A stretch of 64,000 nt of DNA from Ptiloglossa arizonensis (Eukaryota > Arthropoda > Insecta > Hymenoptera > Colletidae), in the NCBI RefSeq assembly GCF_051014685.1, contig NW_027479033.1, positions 124,001 to 188,000 of the forward strand. Reading direction: 5' to 3'. Position numbers and translations under genes: made by a program. Position 1 is the first letter of the stretch, and each line of letters opens with the position of its first letter. Of this stretch, positions 25,391 to 38,163 are shown piece after piece. Below the pieces are notes generated by a model. The model was not told where the DNA came from. It ran no database searches and worked only from the letters and a program-made list of their open reading frames with translations.

Positions 25391-28300
25391 AAGTCTGATA
25401 CTCGAAACCAATAACTAGAATGGCCTAGGGGAAGAGTACACACACCATTCTAATCGGGCGAGTTTCCACTTTCAGATGCAACAGGAATTTCTCGAGTTCG
25501 TCAATCCGTTCGCGAAATATGGGAGTTTGAAGTTAAGGAGTGGTTGAGAAACCATCAAAATTTTCGCAAGTCTGATACTCGAAACCAATAACTGGAATGG
25601 CCTAGGGGAAAAGTACACACACCATTGTAATCGGGCGAGTTTCTACTTTCAGATGCAACAGGAATTTCTCGAGTTCGCCAATCCGTTCGCGAGGTATGGG
25701 AGTTTGAAGGTAAGGAATGGTTGAGAAACCATCAAAATTTTCGCAAGTCTGTTACTCGAAACCAATAACTGGAATGGCCTAGGGGAAAAGTACACACACC
25801 GTTGTAATGGGGCGAGTTTCTACTTTCAGATGCAACAGGAATTTCTCGAGTTCGTCAATCCGTTCGCGAGATATGGGAGTTTGAAGTTAAGGAATGGTTG
25901 AGAAACCAACAAAATTTTCGAAAGTCTGATACTCGAAACCAATAACTACTACGGCCTAGGGCAAAAATACACGTACCATTGTAATCGGACGAGTTTCTGT
26001 TTCAGATGCAACAGGAATTTCTCGAGTTCGTCATTCCGTTCGAGTGATATGGGTGTATGAATGTAAGGAATGGATGAGAAACCATCAAAGTTTTCGCTGG
26101 TCTGATACTCGAAACCAATAACTGGAATGGCCTAGGGCAAAAATACACATACCTTTGTAATCGGGCGAGTTTCTACTTTCAGATGCAACAGAAATTTTTC
26201 GGATTCGTCATTCCGTTCGCGAGATATGGGAGTTTGAAGTTAAGGAATGGTTGAGAAACCTTAAATATTTTCGCAAGTCTGATACTCGAAACCAATAACT
26301 ACTATGGCCTAGGGCAAAAATACACATACCGTAGTAATCGGACGAGTTTCTGGTTTCAGATGCAACAGGAAATTCTCGAGTTCGTCAGCCGTTCGCGACA
26401 TATGGGAGTTTGAAGTTAAGGAATGGTTGAGAAACCAACAAAATTTTCGCACGTCTGATACTCGAAACCAATAACTACTACGGCCTAGGGCAAAAATTCA
26501 CATACCATTGTAATCGGACGAGTTTCTGTTTCAGATGCAACAGGAATTTCTCGAGTTCGTCAATCCGTTCGCGAGATATGGGAGTTTGAAGTTAAGGAAT
26601 GGTTGAGAAACCATCAAAATTTTCGCTGTTCTGATACTCGAAACCAATAACTGGAATGGCCTAGGGGAAAAGTACACAGACCATTGTAATCGGGCGAGTT
26701 TCTACTTTCAGATGCAACAGGAATTTCTCGAGTTCGTCATTCCGTTCGCGAGATATTGGAGTTTGAAGTTAAGGAATGGTTGAGAAACCAACAAAATTTT
26801 CGCAAGTCTGATACTCGAAACAAATAACTACAAAGGCCTAGGGCAAAAATACACATACCATTGTAATCGGACGAGTTTCTGTTTCAGATGCAACAGGAAT
26901 TTTTCGAGTTCGTCAATCCGTTCGCGAGATATGGGGGTTTGAAGTTAAGGAATGCTTGAGAAACCATCAAAATTTTCGCAAGTCTGATACTCGAAACCAA
27001 TAACTGGAATGGCCTAGGGGAAAAATACACATACCTTTGTAATCGGGGATGTTTCTACTTTCAGATGCAACAGGAATTTCTCGAGTTCGTCAATCCGTTC
27101 GCGAGATATGGGAGTTTGAAGTTAAGGAGTGGTTGAGAAACCATCAAAATTTTCGCAAGTCTGATACTCGAAACCAATAACTGGAATGGCCTAGGGGAAA
27201 AGTACACACACCATTGTAATCGGGCGAGTTTCTACTTTCAGATGCAACAGGAATTTCTCGAGTTCGCCAATCCGTTCGCGAGGTATGGGAGTTTGAAGGT
27301 AAGGAATCGTTGAGAAACCATCAAAATATTCGCAAGTCTGATACTCGAAACCAATAACTACTACGGCCTAGGGCAAAAATTCACATACCATTCTAATCGG
27401 ACGAGTTTCTGTTTCAGATGCAACAGGAATTTCTCGAGTTCGTCAATCCGTTCGCGAGATATGGGAGTTTGATGTTAAGGAATGGTTGAGAAACCATCAA
27501 AATTTTCGCAGGTCTGACACTCGAAACCAATAACTGGAATGGCCTAGGGGAAAAGTACACACACCATTGTAATCGGGCGAGTTTCTACTTTCAGATGCAA
27601 CAGGAATTTCTCGAGTTCGCCAATCCGTTCGCGAGGTATGGGAGTTTGAAGTTAAGGAGTGGTTGAGAAACCATCACAATTTTCGCAAGTCTGATACTCG
27701 AAACCAGTAACTGGAATGGCCTAGGGGAAAAGTACACACACCGTTGTAATCGGGCGAGTTTCTACTTTCAGATGCAATAGGAATTTCTCGAGTTCGTCAT
27801 TCCATTCGCGAGATATGGGAGTTTGAAGTTAAGGTATGGTTGAGAAACCAACAAAATTTTCGCACGTCTGATACTCGAAACCAATAACTACTACGGCCTA
27901 GGGCAAAAATTCACATACCATTGTAATCGGACGAGTTACTGTTTCAGATGCAACAGGAATTTCTCGAGTTGGTCAATCCGTTCGCGAGATATGGGAGTTT
28001 GAAGTTAAGGAATGGTTGAGAAACCATCAAAATTTTCGCAGGTCTGACACTCGAAACCAATAACTGGAATGGCCTAGGGGAAAAGTACACACACCATTGT
28101 AATCGGGCGAGTTTCTACTTTCAGATGCAACAGGAATTTCTCGAGTTCGCCAATCCGTTCGCGAGGTATGGGAGTTTGAAGTTAAGGAGTGGTTGAGAAA
28201 CCATCACAATTTTCGCAAGTCTGATACTCGAAACCAGTAACTGGAATGGCCTAGGGGAAAAGTACACACACCGTTGTAATCGGGCGAGTTTCTACTTTCA

Positions 28301-31270
28301 GATGCAATAGGAATTTCTCGAGTTCGTCATTCCATTCGCGAGATATGGGAGTTTGAAGTTAAGGTATGGTTGAGAAACCAACAAAATTTTCGCACGTCTG
28401 ATACTCGAAACCAATAACTACTACGGCCTAGGGCAAAAATTCACATACCATTGTAATCGGACGAGTTACTGTTTCAGATGCAACAGGAATTTCTCGAGTT
28501 GGTCAATCCGTTCGCGAGATATGGGAGTTTGAAGTTAAGGAATGGTTGAGAAACCATCAAAATTTTCGCTGGTCTGATACTCGAAACCAATAACTGGAAT
28601 GGCCTAGGGGAAAAGTACACAGACCATTGTAATCGGGCGAGTTTCTACTTTCAGATGCAACAGGAATTTCTCGAGTTCGTCATTCCGTTCGCGAGATATG
28701 GGAGTTTGAAGTTAAGGAATGGTTGAGAAACCAACAAAATTTTCGCAAGTCTGATACTCGAAACAAATAACTACAAAGGCCTAGGGCAAAAATACACATG
28801 CCATTGTAATCGGACGAGTTTCTGTTTCAGATGCAACAGGAATTTCTCGAGTTCGTCAATCCGTTCGCGAGATATGGGAGTTTGAAATTAAGGAGTGGTT
28901 GAGAAACCATCAAAATTTTCGCAAGTCTGATACTCGAAACCAATAACTGGAATGGCCTAGGGGAAAAGTACACACACCATTGTAATCGGGCGAGTTTCTA
29001 GTTTCAGATGCAACAGGAATTTCTCGAGCTCGCCAATCCGTTCGCGAGGTATGGGAGTTTGAAGTTAAGGAATCGTTGAGAAGCCATCAAAATTTTCGCA
29101 AGTCTGATACTCGAAATCAATAACTGCTAAGGCCTAGGGCAAAAATACACATACCGTAGTAATCGGACGAGTTTCTGGTTTCAGATGCAACAGGAATTTC
29201 TCGAGTTCGTCAGCCGTTCGCGACATATGGGAGTTTGAAGTTAAGGAATGTTTGAGAAACCAACAAAATTTTCGCAAGTCTGATACTCGAAACCAATAAC
29301 TACTACGGCCTAGGGCAACAAGTCACATACCATTGTAATCGGACGAGTTTCTGTTTCAGATGCAACAGGAATTCCTCGAGTTCGTCAATCCGTTCGCGAG
29401 ATATGGGAGTTTGAAGTTAAGGAGTGGTTGAGAAACCATCACAATTTTCGTAAGTCTGATACTCGAAACCAATAACTACTATGGCCTAGGGGAAAAATAC
29501 ACATACCTTTGTAATCGGGCGAGTTTCTACTTTCAGGTGCAACAGGAATTTCTAGAATTCGTCAATCCGTTCGCGAGATATGGGAGTTTGAAGTTAAGGA
29601 ATGGTTGAGAAACCATCAAAATTTTCGCAATTCTGATGCGAGAAACGAATAACTGGAATGGCCTAGGGGAAAAGTACACACACCGTTGTAATGGGGCGAG
29701 TTTCTACTTTCAGATGCAATAGGAATTTCTCGAGTTCGTTAATCCGTTCGCGAGATATGGGAGTTTGAAGTTAAGGAATGGTTGAGAAACCAACAAAATT
29801 TTCGCAAGTCTGATACTCGAAACAAATAACTACAAAGGCCTAGGGCAAAAATACACATGCCATTGTAATCGCACGAGTTTCTGTTTCAGATGCAACAGGA
29901 ATTTCTCGAGTTCGTCAATCCGTTCGCGAGATATGAGGGTTTGAAGTTAAGGAATGCTTGAGAAACCATCAAAATTTTCGCAAGTCTGATACGCGAAAGC
30001 AATAACTACAATGGCCTAGGTGAAAAATACACATACCTTTGTAATCGGGCATGTTTCTACTTTCAGATGCAACAGGAATTTCTCGAGTTCGTCAATCCGT
30101 TCGCGAGATATGGGAGTTTGAAGTTAAGGAGTGGTTGAGAAACCATCAAAATTTTCGGAAGTCTGATACGCGAAACCAATAACTACTACGGCCTAGAGCA
30201 AAAATACACATACCATTGTAATCGGACGAGTTTCTGTTTCAGATGCAACAGGAACTTCTCGAGTTCGTCAATCCGTTCGCGAGATATGGGGGTTTGAAGT
30301 TAAGGAATGCTTGAGAAACCATCAAAATTTTCGCAAGTCTGATACGCGAAACCAGTAACTACAATGGCCTAGGGGAAAAATACACATACCTTTGTAATCG
30401 GGGATGTTTCTACTTTCAGATGCAACAGGAATTTCTCGAGTTCGTCAATCCGTTCGCGAAATATGGGAGTTTGAAGTTAAGGAGTGGTTGAGAAACCATC
30501 AAAATTTTCGCAAGTCTGATACTCGAAACCAATAACTGGAATGGCCTAGGGGAAAAGTACACACACCATTGTAATCGGGCGAGTTTCTACTTTCAGATGC
30601 AACAGGAATTTCTCGAGTTCGCCAATCCGTTCGCGAGGTATGGGAGTTTGAAGGTAAGGAATCGTTGAGAAACCATCAAAATTTTCGCAAGTCTGATACT
30701 CGAAACCCATAACTACTACGGCCTAGGGCAAAAATTCACATACCATTCTAATCGGACGAGTTTCTGTTTCAGATGCAACAGGAATTTCTCGAGTTCGTCA
30801 ATCCGTTCGCGAGATATGGGAGTTTGAAGTTAAGGAATGGTTGAGAAACCATCAAAATTTTCGCAGGTCTGACACTCGAAACCAATAACTGGAATGGCCT
30901 AGGGGAAAAATACACATACCTTTGTAATCGGGCATGTTTCTACTTTCAGATGCAACAGGAATTTCTCGAGGTCGTCATTCCGTTCCCGAGATATGGGAGT
31001 TTGAAGTTAAGGAGTGGTTGAGAAACCATCAAAATTTTCGCAAGTGTGATACTCGAAACCAATAACTACAAAGGCCTAGCGTAAAAAATACACATAGCTC
31101 TGTAATCGGGCGAGTTTCCACTTCCAGATGCAATCGGAAATTCTCGAGTTCGCCAATCCGTTCGCGAGATATGGGAGTTTGAAGTTAAGGAATGGTTGAG
31201 AAACCATCAAGATTTTCGCAAGTCTGAAACTCGAAACCAATAACTGGAATGGCCTAGGGGAAAAGTACAA
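25391..31270. repeat. Segment dominated by a 176-bp subfamily
   Basis: From about 25,985 a new monomer type appears, marked by CGGACGAGTTTCTGTTTC, one base shorter than the usual CTACTTTC and hence 176 bp. It alternates with 177-bp units at about 26.5, 26.87, 27.4, 27.9, 28.46, 28.8, 29.3, 29.87, 30.2 and 30.75 kb, often next to AAACCAACAAAATTTTCG units. About 27,040-27,480 resembles 30,395-30,840 (shared AATCGGGGATGTTTC, offset 3,355). I did not find this subtype upstream of 25.4 kb. Confidence 0.85.
27481..28567. repeat. Tandem trimer duplication, 530-bp unit
   Basis: The stretch 27,481-28,037 matches 28,011-28,567 with no difference noticed. The 530-bp offset equals two 177-bp units plus one 176-bp unit. 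Markers in both copies are CAGGTCTGACACTCG, CCATCACAATTTTCG, CATTCCATTCGCG, AAGGTATGG, CGCACGTCTG and CGAGTTACTGTTTC. The right edge is where CGCAGGTCTGACAC is replaced by CGCTGGTCTGATAC. Confidence 0.88.
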
Positions 31271-31440
31271 ACACCGTTGTAGTCGGGCGAGTTTCTACTA
31301 CCAGATGCAACCGGAAGTTCTCGAGTTCGTCAATTCGATCGCGAGATATGGAAGTTTGAAGTTAAGGAATGGTTGAGAAACCATCAAAATTTTCGATGGT
31401 CTGATACTCGAAACCTATAACTGGAATGGCCTAGGGGAAA

Positions 31441-32010
31441 AGTACACACACCTTTGAAATCGGGCGAGATTCTACTTTCAGAAGCAACAGGAATTTCTCG
31501 AGTTCGACCATCCGTTCCCGAGATATGGTAGTTTGAAGTTAAGGAATGGTGGAGAAACCATCAAAATTTTCGCAATTCTGATACTCGAAACCAATGACTG
31601 GAATGGCCTAGGGGAAAAGTACACACTCCATTGTAATCGGGCGAGTTTCTACTTTCAGATGCAACAGGAATTTCTCGAGTTCGACATTCCGTTCGCGAGA
31701 TATGGGAGTTTGAAGTTACGGAATGTTTGAGAAACCATCAAAATTTTCGCTGGTCTGATACTCGAAACCTATAACTGGAAAGGCCATGGGGAAAGGTACA
31801 CACACCTTTGTAATCGGGCGAGTTTCTACTTTCAGAAGCAACAGGAATTTCTCGAGTTCGACCATCCGTTCCCGAGATATGGTAGTTTGAAGTTAAGGAA
31901 TGGTGGAGAAACCATCAAAATTTTCGCAATTCTGATACTCGAAACCGATAACTGGAATGTCCTAGGGGAAAAGTACACACACCATTGTAATCGGGCGAGT
32001 TTGTACTTTC
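31441..32010. repeat. Local dimer repeat, 354-bp offset
   Basis: Units sharing GAAGCAACAGG, CGACCATCCGTTCCCGAG, GGTGGAGAAACC and CGCAATTCTG occur near 31,480-31,590 and again 354 bp (2 x 177) later, with scattered differences. The change from GGTTGAG to GGTGGAG removes the one stop codon in a plus-strand frame, which explains two 65-codon frames there. A related unit lies near 32,720-32,820. Confidence 0.75.
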
Positions 32011-32575
32011 AGATGCAACAGGAATTTCTCGAGTTCGCCAATCCGTTCGCGAGTTATTGGAGTTTGAAGTTAAGGAATCGTTGAGAAACCATCAAAATTT
32101 TCGCAAGTCTGATACTCGAACCCAATAACTACAAAGGCCTAGGTGAAAAATACACATAGCTTTGTAATCGGGCGAGTTTCTACATTCAGATGCAACAGGA
32201 ATTTCTCGAGTTCGTCAATTCGTTCGCGAGATATGGGAGTTTGAAGTTAAGGAATGGTTGAGAAACCATCAAAATTTTCGCTGTTCTGATACTCGAAACC
32301 AATAACTGGAATGGCCTAGGGGGAAAGTACACACACCACTGTAATCGGGCGGGTTTCCACTTTCAGATGCAACAGGAATTTCTCGAGTTCGCCAATCCGT
32401 TCGCGAGGTATGGGAGTTTGAAGTTAAGGAATCGTTGAGAAACCATCAAAATTTTCGCAAGTCTGATACTCGAAACCAATAACTGCTATAGCCTAGGGCA
32501 AAAATATACATACCGTTGTATTCGGGCGAGTTTCTGCTTTGAGATGCAACACTAATTTCTCGAGTTCGTCAATTC

Positions 32576-32592
32576 GTTCGCGAGATACGGGA
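32576..32592 (+). other. CENP-B-box-like 17-mer, exact core match
   Basis: GTTCGCGAGATACGGGA satisfies the essential core NTTCGNNNNANNCGGGN known for mammalian CENP-B binding. Most monomers have T in place of the C of CGGG and so miss by one base. Binding in this organism is unproven: DNA-binding CENP-B is established in mammals, and the host is unknown. Confidence 0.45.
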
Positions 32593-35500
32593 GTTTGAAG
32601 TTAAGGAATGGTTGAGAAACCATCAAAATTTTCGCTGATCTGATACTCGAAAAGAATAACTGGAATGGCCTAGGGGAAAAGTACACAAACCACTGTAATC
32701 GGGCGAGTTTCTACTTTCAGAAGCAACAGGAATTTCTCGAGTTCGACAATCCGTTCCCGAGATATGGTAGTTTGAAGTTAAGGAATGGTGGAGAAACCAT
32801 CAAAATTTTCGCAATTCTGATACTCGAACCCAATAACTACAAAGGCATAGGGGAAAAATACACATAGCTTTGTAATCGGGCGAGTTTCTTCATTCAGATG
32901 CAACAGGAATTTCTCGAGTTCGTCAATTCGTTCGCGAGATATGGGAGTTTGAAGTTAAGGAATGGTTGAGAAACCATCAAAATTTTCGCTGATCTGATAC
33001 TCGAAACCAATAACTGGAATGGCCTAGGGGGAAAGTACACACACCACTGTAATCGGGCGGGTTTCCACTTTCAGATGCAACAGGAATTTCTCGAGTTCGC
33101 CAATCCGTTCGCGAGGTATGGGAGTTTGAAGTTAAGGAATCGTTGAGAAACCATCAAAATTTTCACATGTCTGATACTCGAAATCAATAACTACAATGCC
33201 TAGGGGAAAAATACACATTCCGTTGTAATCGGGCGAGTTTCCACTTCCAGATGCAACAGGAATTTCTCGAGTTCGTCATCCCGTTCGCGAGATATGGGAG
33301 TTTGAAGTTAAGGAGTGGTTGAGAAACCATCAAAATTTTCGCAATTCTGATACTCGAAACCAATAACTGGAATGGCCTAGGGGAAAAGTACACACACCAT
33401 TGTAATCGGGCGAGTTTGTAATTTCAGATGCAACAGGAATTTCTCGAGTTCGCCAATCCGTTCGCGAGGTATTGGTGTTTGAAGTTAAGGAATCGTTGAG
33501 AAACCATCAAAATTTTCGCAAGTCTGATACTCGAACCCAATAACTACAAAGCCCTAGGGGAAAAGTACACACACCATTGTAATCGGGCGAGTTTGTGATT
33601 TCAGATGCAACAGGAATTTCTCGAGTTCGCCAATCCGTTCGCGAGGTATTGGAGTTTGAAGTTAAGGAATCGTTGAGAAACCATCAAAATTTTCGCAAGT
33701 CTGATACTCGAACCCAATAACTACAAAGCCTAGGGGAAAAATACACATAGCTTTGTAATCGGGTGAGTTTCTACATTCAGATGCAACAGGAATTTCTCGA
33801 GTTCGTCAATTCGTTCGCGAGATATGGGAGTTTGGAGTTAAGGAATGGTTGAGAAACCATCAAAATTTTCGCTGGTGTGATACTCAAACTAATAACTAGA
33901 ATGGCCTAGGGGAAAAGTACACAAACCATTGTAATCGGGCGAGTTTCTACTTTCAGATGCAGCAGGAATTTCTCGAGTTCGTCATTCCGTTCGCGAGATA
34001 TGGGAGTTTGAAGTTACGGAATGTTTGAGAAACCATCAAAATTTTCGCTGGTCTGATAATCGAAACCTATAACTGGAATGGCCTAGGGGAAAAGTACACA
34101 CACCTTTGTAATCGGGCGAGTTTCTACTTTCAGATGCAACAGGAATTTCTCGTGTTCGTCAATCCGTTCGCGAGATATGGTAGTTTGAAGTTAAGGAATG
34201 GTTGAGAAACCATCAAAGTTTTCGCAATTCTGATACTCGAAACCAATAACTGGAATGGCCTAGGGGAAAAGTACACACACCATTGTAATCGGGCGAGTTT
34301 CTACTTTCAGATGCAACAGGAATTCCTCGAGTTCGTCAATCCGTTCGCGAGATATGGGAGCTTGAAGTTAAGGAATGGTTGAGAAACCATCAAAATTTTC
34401 GCAAGTCTGATACTCGAAACCAATAACTACAAAGGCCTAGGGGAAAAATACACATAGCTTTGTAATCGGGCGAGTTTCTGCTTTCAGATGCAACAGGAAT
34501 TTCTCGAGTTCGTCAATCCGTTCGCGAGACATGGGAGTTTGAAGTTACGGAATGTTTGAGAAACCATCAAAATTTTAGCTGGTCTGATACTCGAAACCAA
34601 TAACTGGAATGGCCTAGGGGAAAAGTACACACACCATTGTAATCGGGCGAGTTTCTACTTTCAGATGCAACAGGAATTTCTCGAGTTCGTCAATCCGTTC
34701 GTGAGATATGGGAGCATGAAGTTAAGTTATGGTTGGGAAACCATCAAAATTTTCGCTGATCTGATACTCGAAAACAATAACTGGATTGGCCTAGGGGAAA
34801 AGTGCACACACCTTTGTAATCGGGCGAGTTTCTACTTTCAGATGCAACAGAAATTTCTCGAGTTCGTCATTCTGTTCGCGAGATATGGGAGTTTGAAGTT
34901 ACGGAATGTTTGAGAAACCATCAAAATTTTCGCTGGTCTGATTCTCGAAACCTATAACTGGAATGGCCTAGGGGAAAAGTACACACACCATTGTAATCGG
35001 GCGAGTTTCTGCTTTGAGATGCAACAGGAAGTTCTCGAGTTCATCGATCCGTTCGCGATATATGGGAGTTTGAAGTTAAGGAATCGTTGAGAAACCATCA
35101 AAATTTTCGCAAGTCTGATACCCGAAACCAATAACTACAAAGGCCTAGGGGAAATATACATATAGCTTTGTAATCGGGCGAGTTTCTGCTTTCAGATGCA
35201 ACAGGAATTTCTCGAGTTCGTCATCCCGTTCGCGAGATATGGGAGTTTGAAGTTAAGGAGTGGTTGAGAAACCATCAAAATTTTCGCAATTCTGATATTT
35301 GAGGCCAATGACTACTATAGCCTAGGGCAAAAATACACATACCGTTGTATTCGGGCGAGTTTCTGCTTTGAGATGCAACAGGAATTTCTCGAGTTCGCCA
35401 ATCCGTTCGCGATATGTATGTGAGTTTGAAGTTAAGGAATGGTTGAGAAACCATCAAAATTTTCGCTGATCTGATACTCGAAAAGAATAACAGGAATGGC

Positions 35501-36570
35501 CTAGGGGAAAAGTACACAAACCACTGTAATCGGGCGAGTTTCTACTTTCAGATGCAACAGGAATTTCTCGAGTTCGTCATTCCGTTCGCGAGATATGGGC
35601 GTTTGAAGTTACGGAATGTTTGAGAAACCATCAAAATTTTCGCTGGTCTGATGCTCGAAACCTATAACTGGAATGGCCTAGGGGAAAAGTACACACACCT
35701 TTGTAATCGGGCGAGTTTCTACTTTCAGATGCAACAGGAATTTCTCGAGTTCGCCAATCCGTTCGCGAGATATGGGAGTTTGGAGTTAAGGAATGGTTGA
35801 GAAACCATCAAAATTTTCGCTGATCTGATACTCGAAAACAATAACTGGAATGGCCTAGGGGAGAAGTACACAAACCACTGTAATCGGGCGAGTTTCTACT
35901 TTCAGATGCAACAGGAATTTCTCGAGTTCGTCATTCCGTTCGCGAGAAATGGGCGTTTGAAGTTACGGAATGTTTGAGAAACCATCAAAATTTTCCCTGG
36001 TCTGATACTCGAAACCTATAACTGGAATGGCCTAGGGGAAAAGTACACACACCTTTGTAATCGGGCGAGTTTCTACTTTCAGATGCAACAGGAATCTCTC
36101 GAGTTCGCCAATCCGTTCGCGAGATATGGGAGTTTGGAGTTAAGGAATGGTTGAGAAACCATCAAAATTTTCGCTGGTCTGATACTCAAAACCAATAACT
36201 AGAATGGCCTAGGGGAAAAGTGCACACACCATTGTAATCGGGCGAGTTTCTACTATCAGATGCAGGAGGAATTTCTCGAGTTCGTCATTCCGTTCGCGAG
36301 ATATGGGGGTTTGAAGTTACGGAATGTTTGAGAAACCATCAAAATTTTCGCTGGTCTGATACTCGAAACCTATAACTGGAATAGCCTAGGGGAAAAGTAC
36401 ACACACCTTTGTAATCGGGCGAGTTTCTACATTCAGACGCAACAGGAATTTCTCGTGTTCGTCAATTCGTTCGCGAGATATGGGAGTTTGAAGTTAAGGA
36501 ATGGTTGAGAAACCATCAAAATTTTCGCTGATCTGATACTCGAAACCAATAACTGGAATGGCCTAGGGGG

Positions 36571-38163
36571 AAAGTACACACACCACTGTAATCGGGCGGG
36601 TTTCCACTTTCAGATGCAACAGGAGTTTCTCGAGTTCGCCAATCCGTTCGCGAGGTATGGGAGTTTGAAGTTAAGGAATCGTTGAGAAACCATCAAAATT
36701 TTCGTAAGTCTGATATTTGAGACCAATGACTACTATAGCCTAGGGCAAAAGTACACATACCGTTGCAATCTGGCGAGTTTCTACTTTCAGATGCAACAAG
36801 GAATTTCTCGAGTTCGTCAATCCGTTCGCGAGATATGGGAGTTTGAAGTTAAGGAATGGTTGAGAAACCATCAAAATTTTCGCAAGTCTGATACTCGAAA
36901 CCAATAACTATAAAGGCCTAGGGGAAAAGTACACACACCATTGTAATCGGGCGAGTTTCTACTTTCAGATGCATCAGGAATTTTTCGTGTTCGTCATTCC
37001 GTTCGCGAGATATGGGAGTTTGAAGTTACGGAATATTTGAAAAACCATAAAAATTTTCGCTGGTCTGATACTCGAAACCTATAACTGGAATGGCCTAGGG
37101 TAAAAGTACACACACCTTTGTAAGAGGGCGAGTTTCTACTTTCAGATCCAACAGGAATTTCTCGATTTCGTCATTCCGTTCGCGAGATATGGGATTTTGG
37201 AGTTAAGGAGTGGTTGAGAAACCATCAAAATTTTCACATGTCTGATACTCGAAATCAATAACTACAATGGCCTAGGGGAAAAATACACATTCCGTTGTAA
37301 TCGGGCGAGTTTCCACTTCCAGATGCAACAGGAATTTCTCGAGTTCGTCATTCCGTTCGCGAGATATGGGAGTTTGAAGTTAAGGAGTGGTTGAGAAACC
37401 ATCAAAATTTTCGCAAGTCTGATATTTGAGACCAATGACTACTATAGCCTAGGGCAAAAGTACACATACCGTTGTATTCGGGCGAGTTTCTGCTTTGAGA
37501 TGCAACAGGAATTTCTCGAGTTCGTCAATTCGTTCGCGAGATACGGGAGTTCGAAGTTAAGGAATGGTTGAGAAACCATGAAAATTTTCGCTGATCTGAT
37601 ACTCGAAAAGAATAACTGGAATGGCCTAGGGGAAAAGTACACAAACCACTGTAATCGGGCGAGTTTCTACTTTCAGATGCAACAGGAATTTCTCGAGTTC
37701 GTCATTCCGTTCGCGAGATATGGGCGTTTGAAGTTACGGAATGTTTGAGAAACCATCAAAATTTTCGCTGGTCTGATACTCGAAACCTATAACTGGAATG
37801 GCCTAGGGGAAAAGTACACACACCATTGTAATCGGGCGAGTTTCTACTTTCAGATGCAACAGGAATTTCTCGAGTTCGCCAATCCGTTCGCGAGATATGG
37901 GAGTTTGGAGTTAAGGAATGGTTGAGAAACCATCAAAATTTTCGCTGGTCTGATACTCAAAACCAATAACTAGAATGGCCTAGGGGAAAGTACACACACC
38001 ATTGTAATCGGGCGAGTTTCTACTTTCAGATGCAGCAGGAATTTCTCGAGTTCGTCATTCCGTTCGCGAGATATGGTAGTTTGAAGTTAAGGAATGGTTG
38101 AGAAACCATCAAAGTTTTCGCAATTCTGATACTCGAAACCAATAACTGGAATGGCCTAGGGGA
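36571..38163. repeat. 9-monomer tandem duplication, copy A (1,593 bp)
   Basis: The stretch 36,571-38,178 equals 38,164-39,771 as far as I can see. The offset is 1,593 bp, exactly 9 x 177. Distinctive private changes occur in both copies: GATGCAACAAGG, AACTATAAAGG, GATGCATCAGG, CGGAATATTTGAAAAACC, GTAAGAGGGCG and CAGATCCAACAGG. Lack of divergence marks it as one of the youngest events in the window. Confidence 0.9.
37532..37548 (+). other. CENP-B-box-like 17-mer, exact core match
   Basis: Same GTTCGCGAGATACGGGA core as at 32,576, inside 9-monomer copy A. It was carried along by the tandem duplication and appears again 1,593 bp downstream. Confidence 0.45.

Larger units (their letters stand above)
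31271..36570. repeat. Mixed satellite segment with local dimer and tetramer repeats
   Basis: About 30 monomers with subtypes marked by GAAGCAACAGG, GTTCCCGAGATATGGTAG, CAATTCGTTCGCG and CTGATCTGATACTCG. A tetramer repeat links about 32,140-32,460 with 32,849-33,150 (offset 708 = 4 x 177). Two adjacent units near 33,443 and 33,620 share GTATTGG and CTCGAACCCAATAAC, a single-monomer duplication. The TGTTTC-type 176-bp subfamily is absent. No gene; the 65-82-codon frames here are repeat artefacts. Confidence 0.82.

Noticed and set aside
31533..32084. Plus-strand frames of 65 codons, and similar frames at 34,665, 61,460 and 63,179
   Set aside because: The consensus has a single TGA in this frame (GGT TGA GAA). 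Variants such as GGTGGAG or GGTTTTG remove it. One stop in 59 codons in one of six frames is not surprising by chance.
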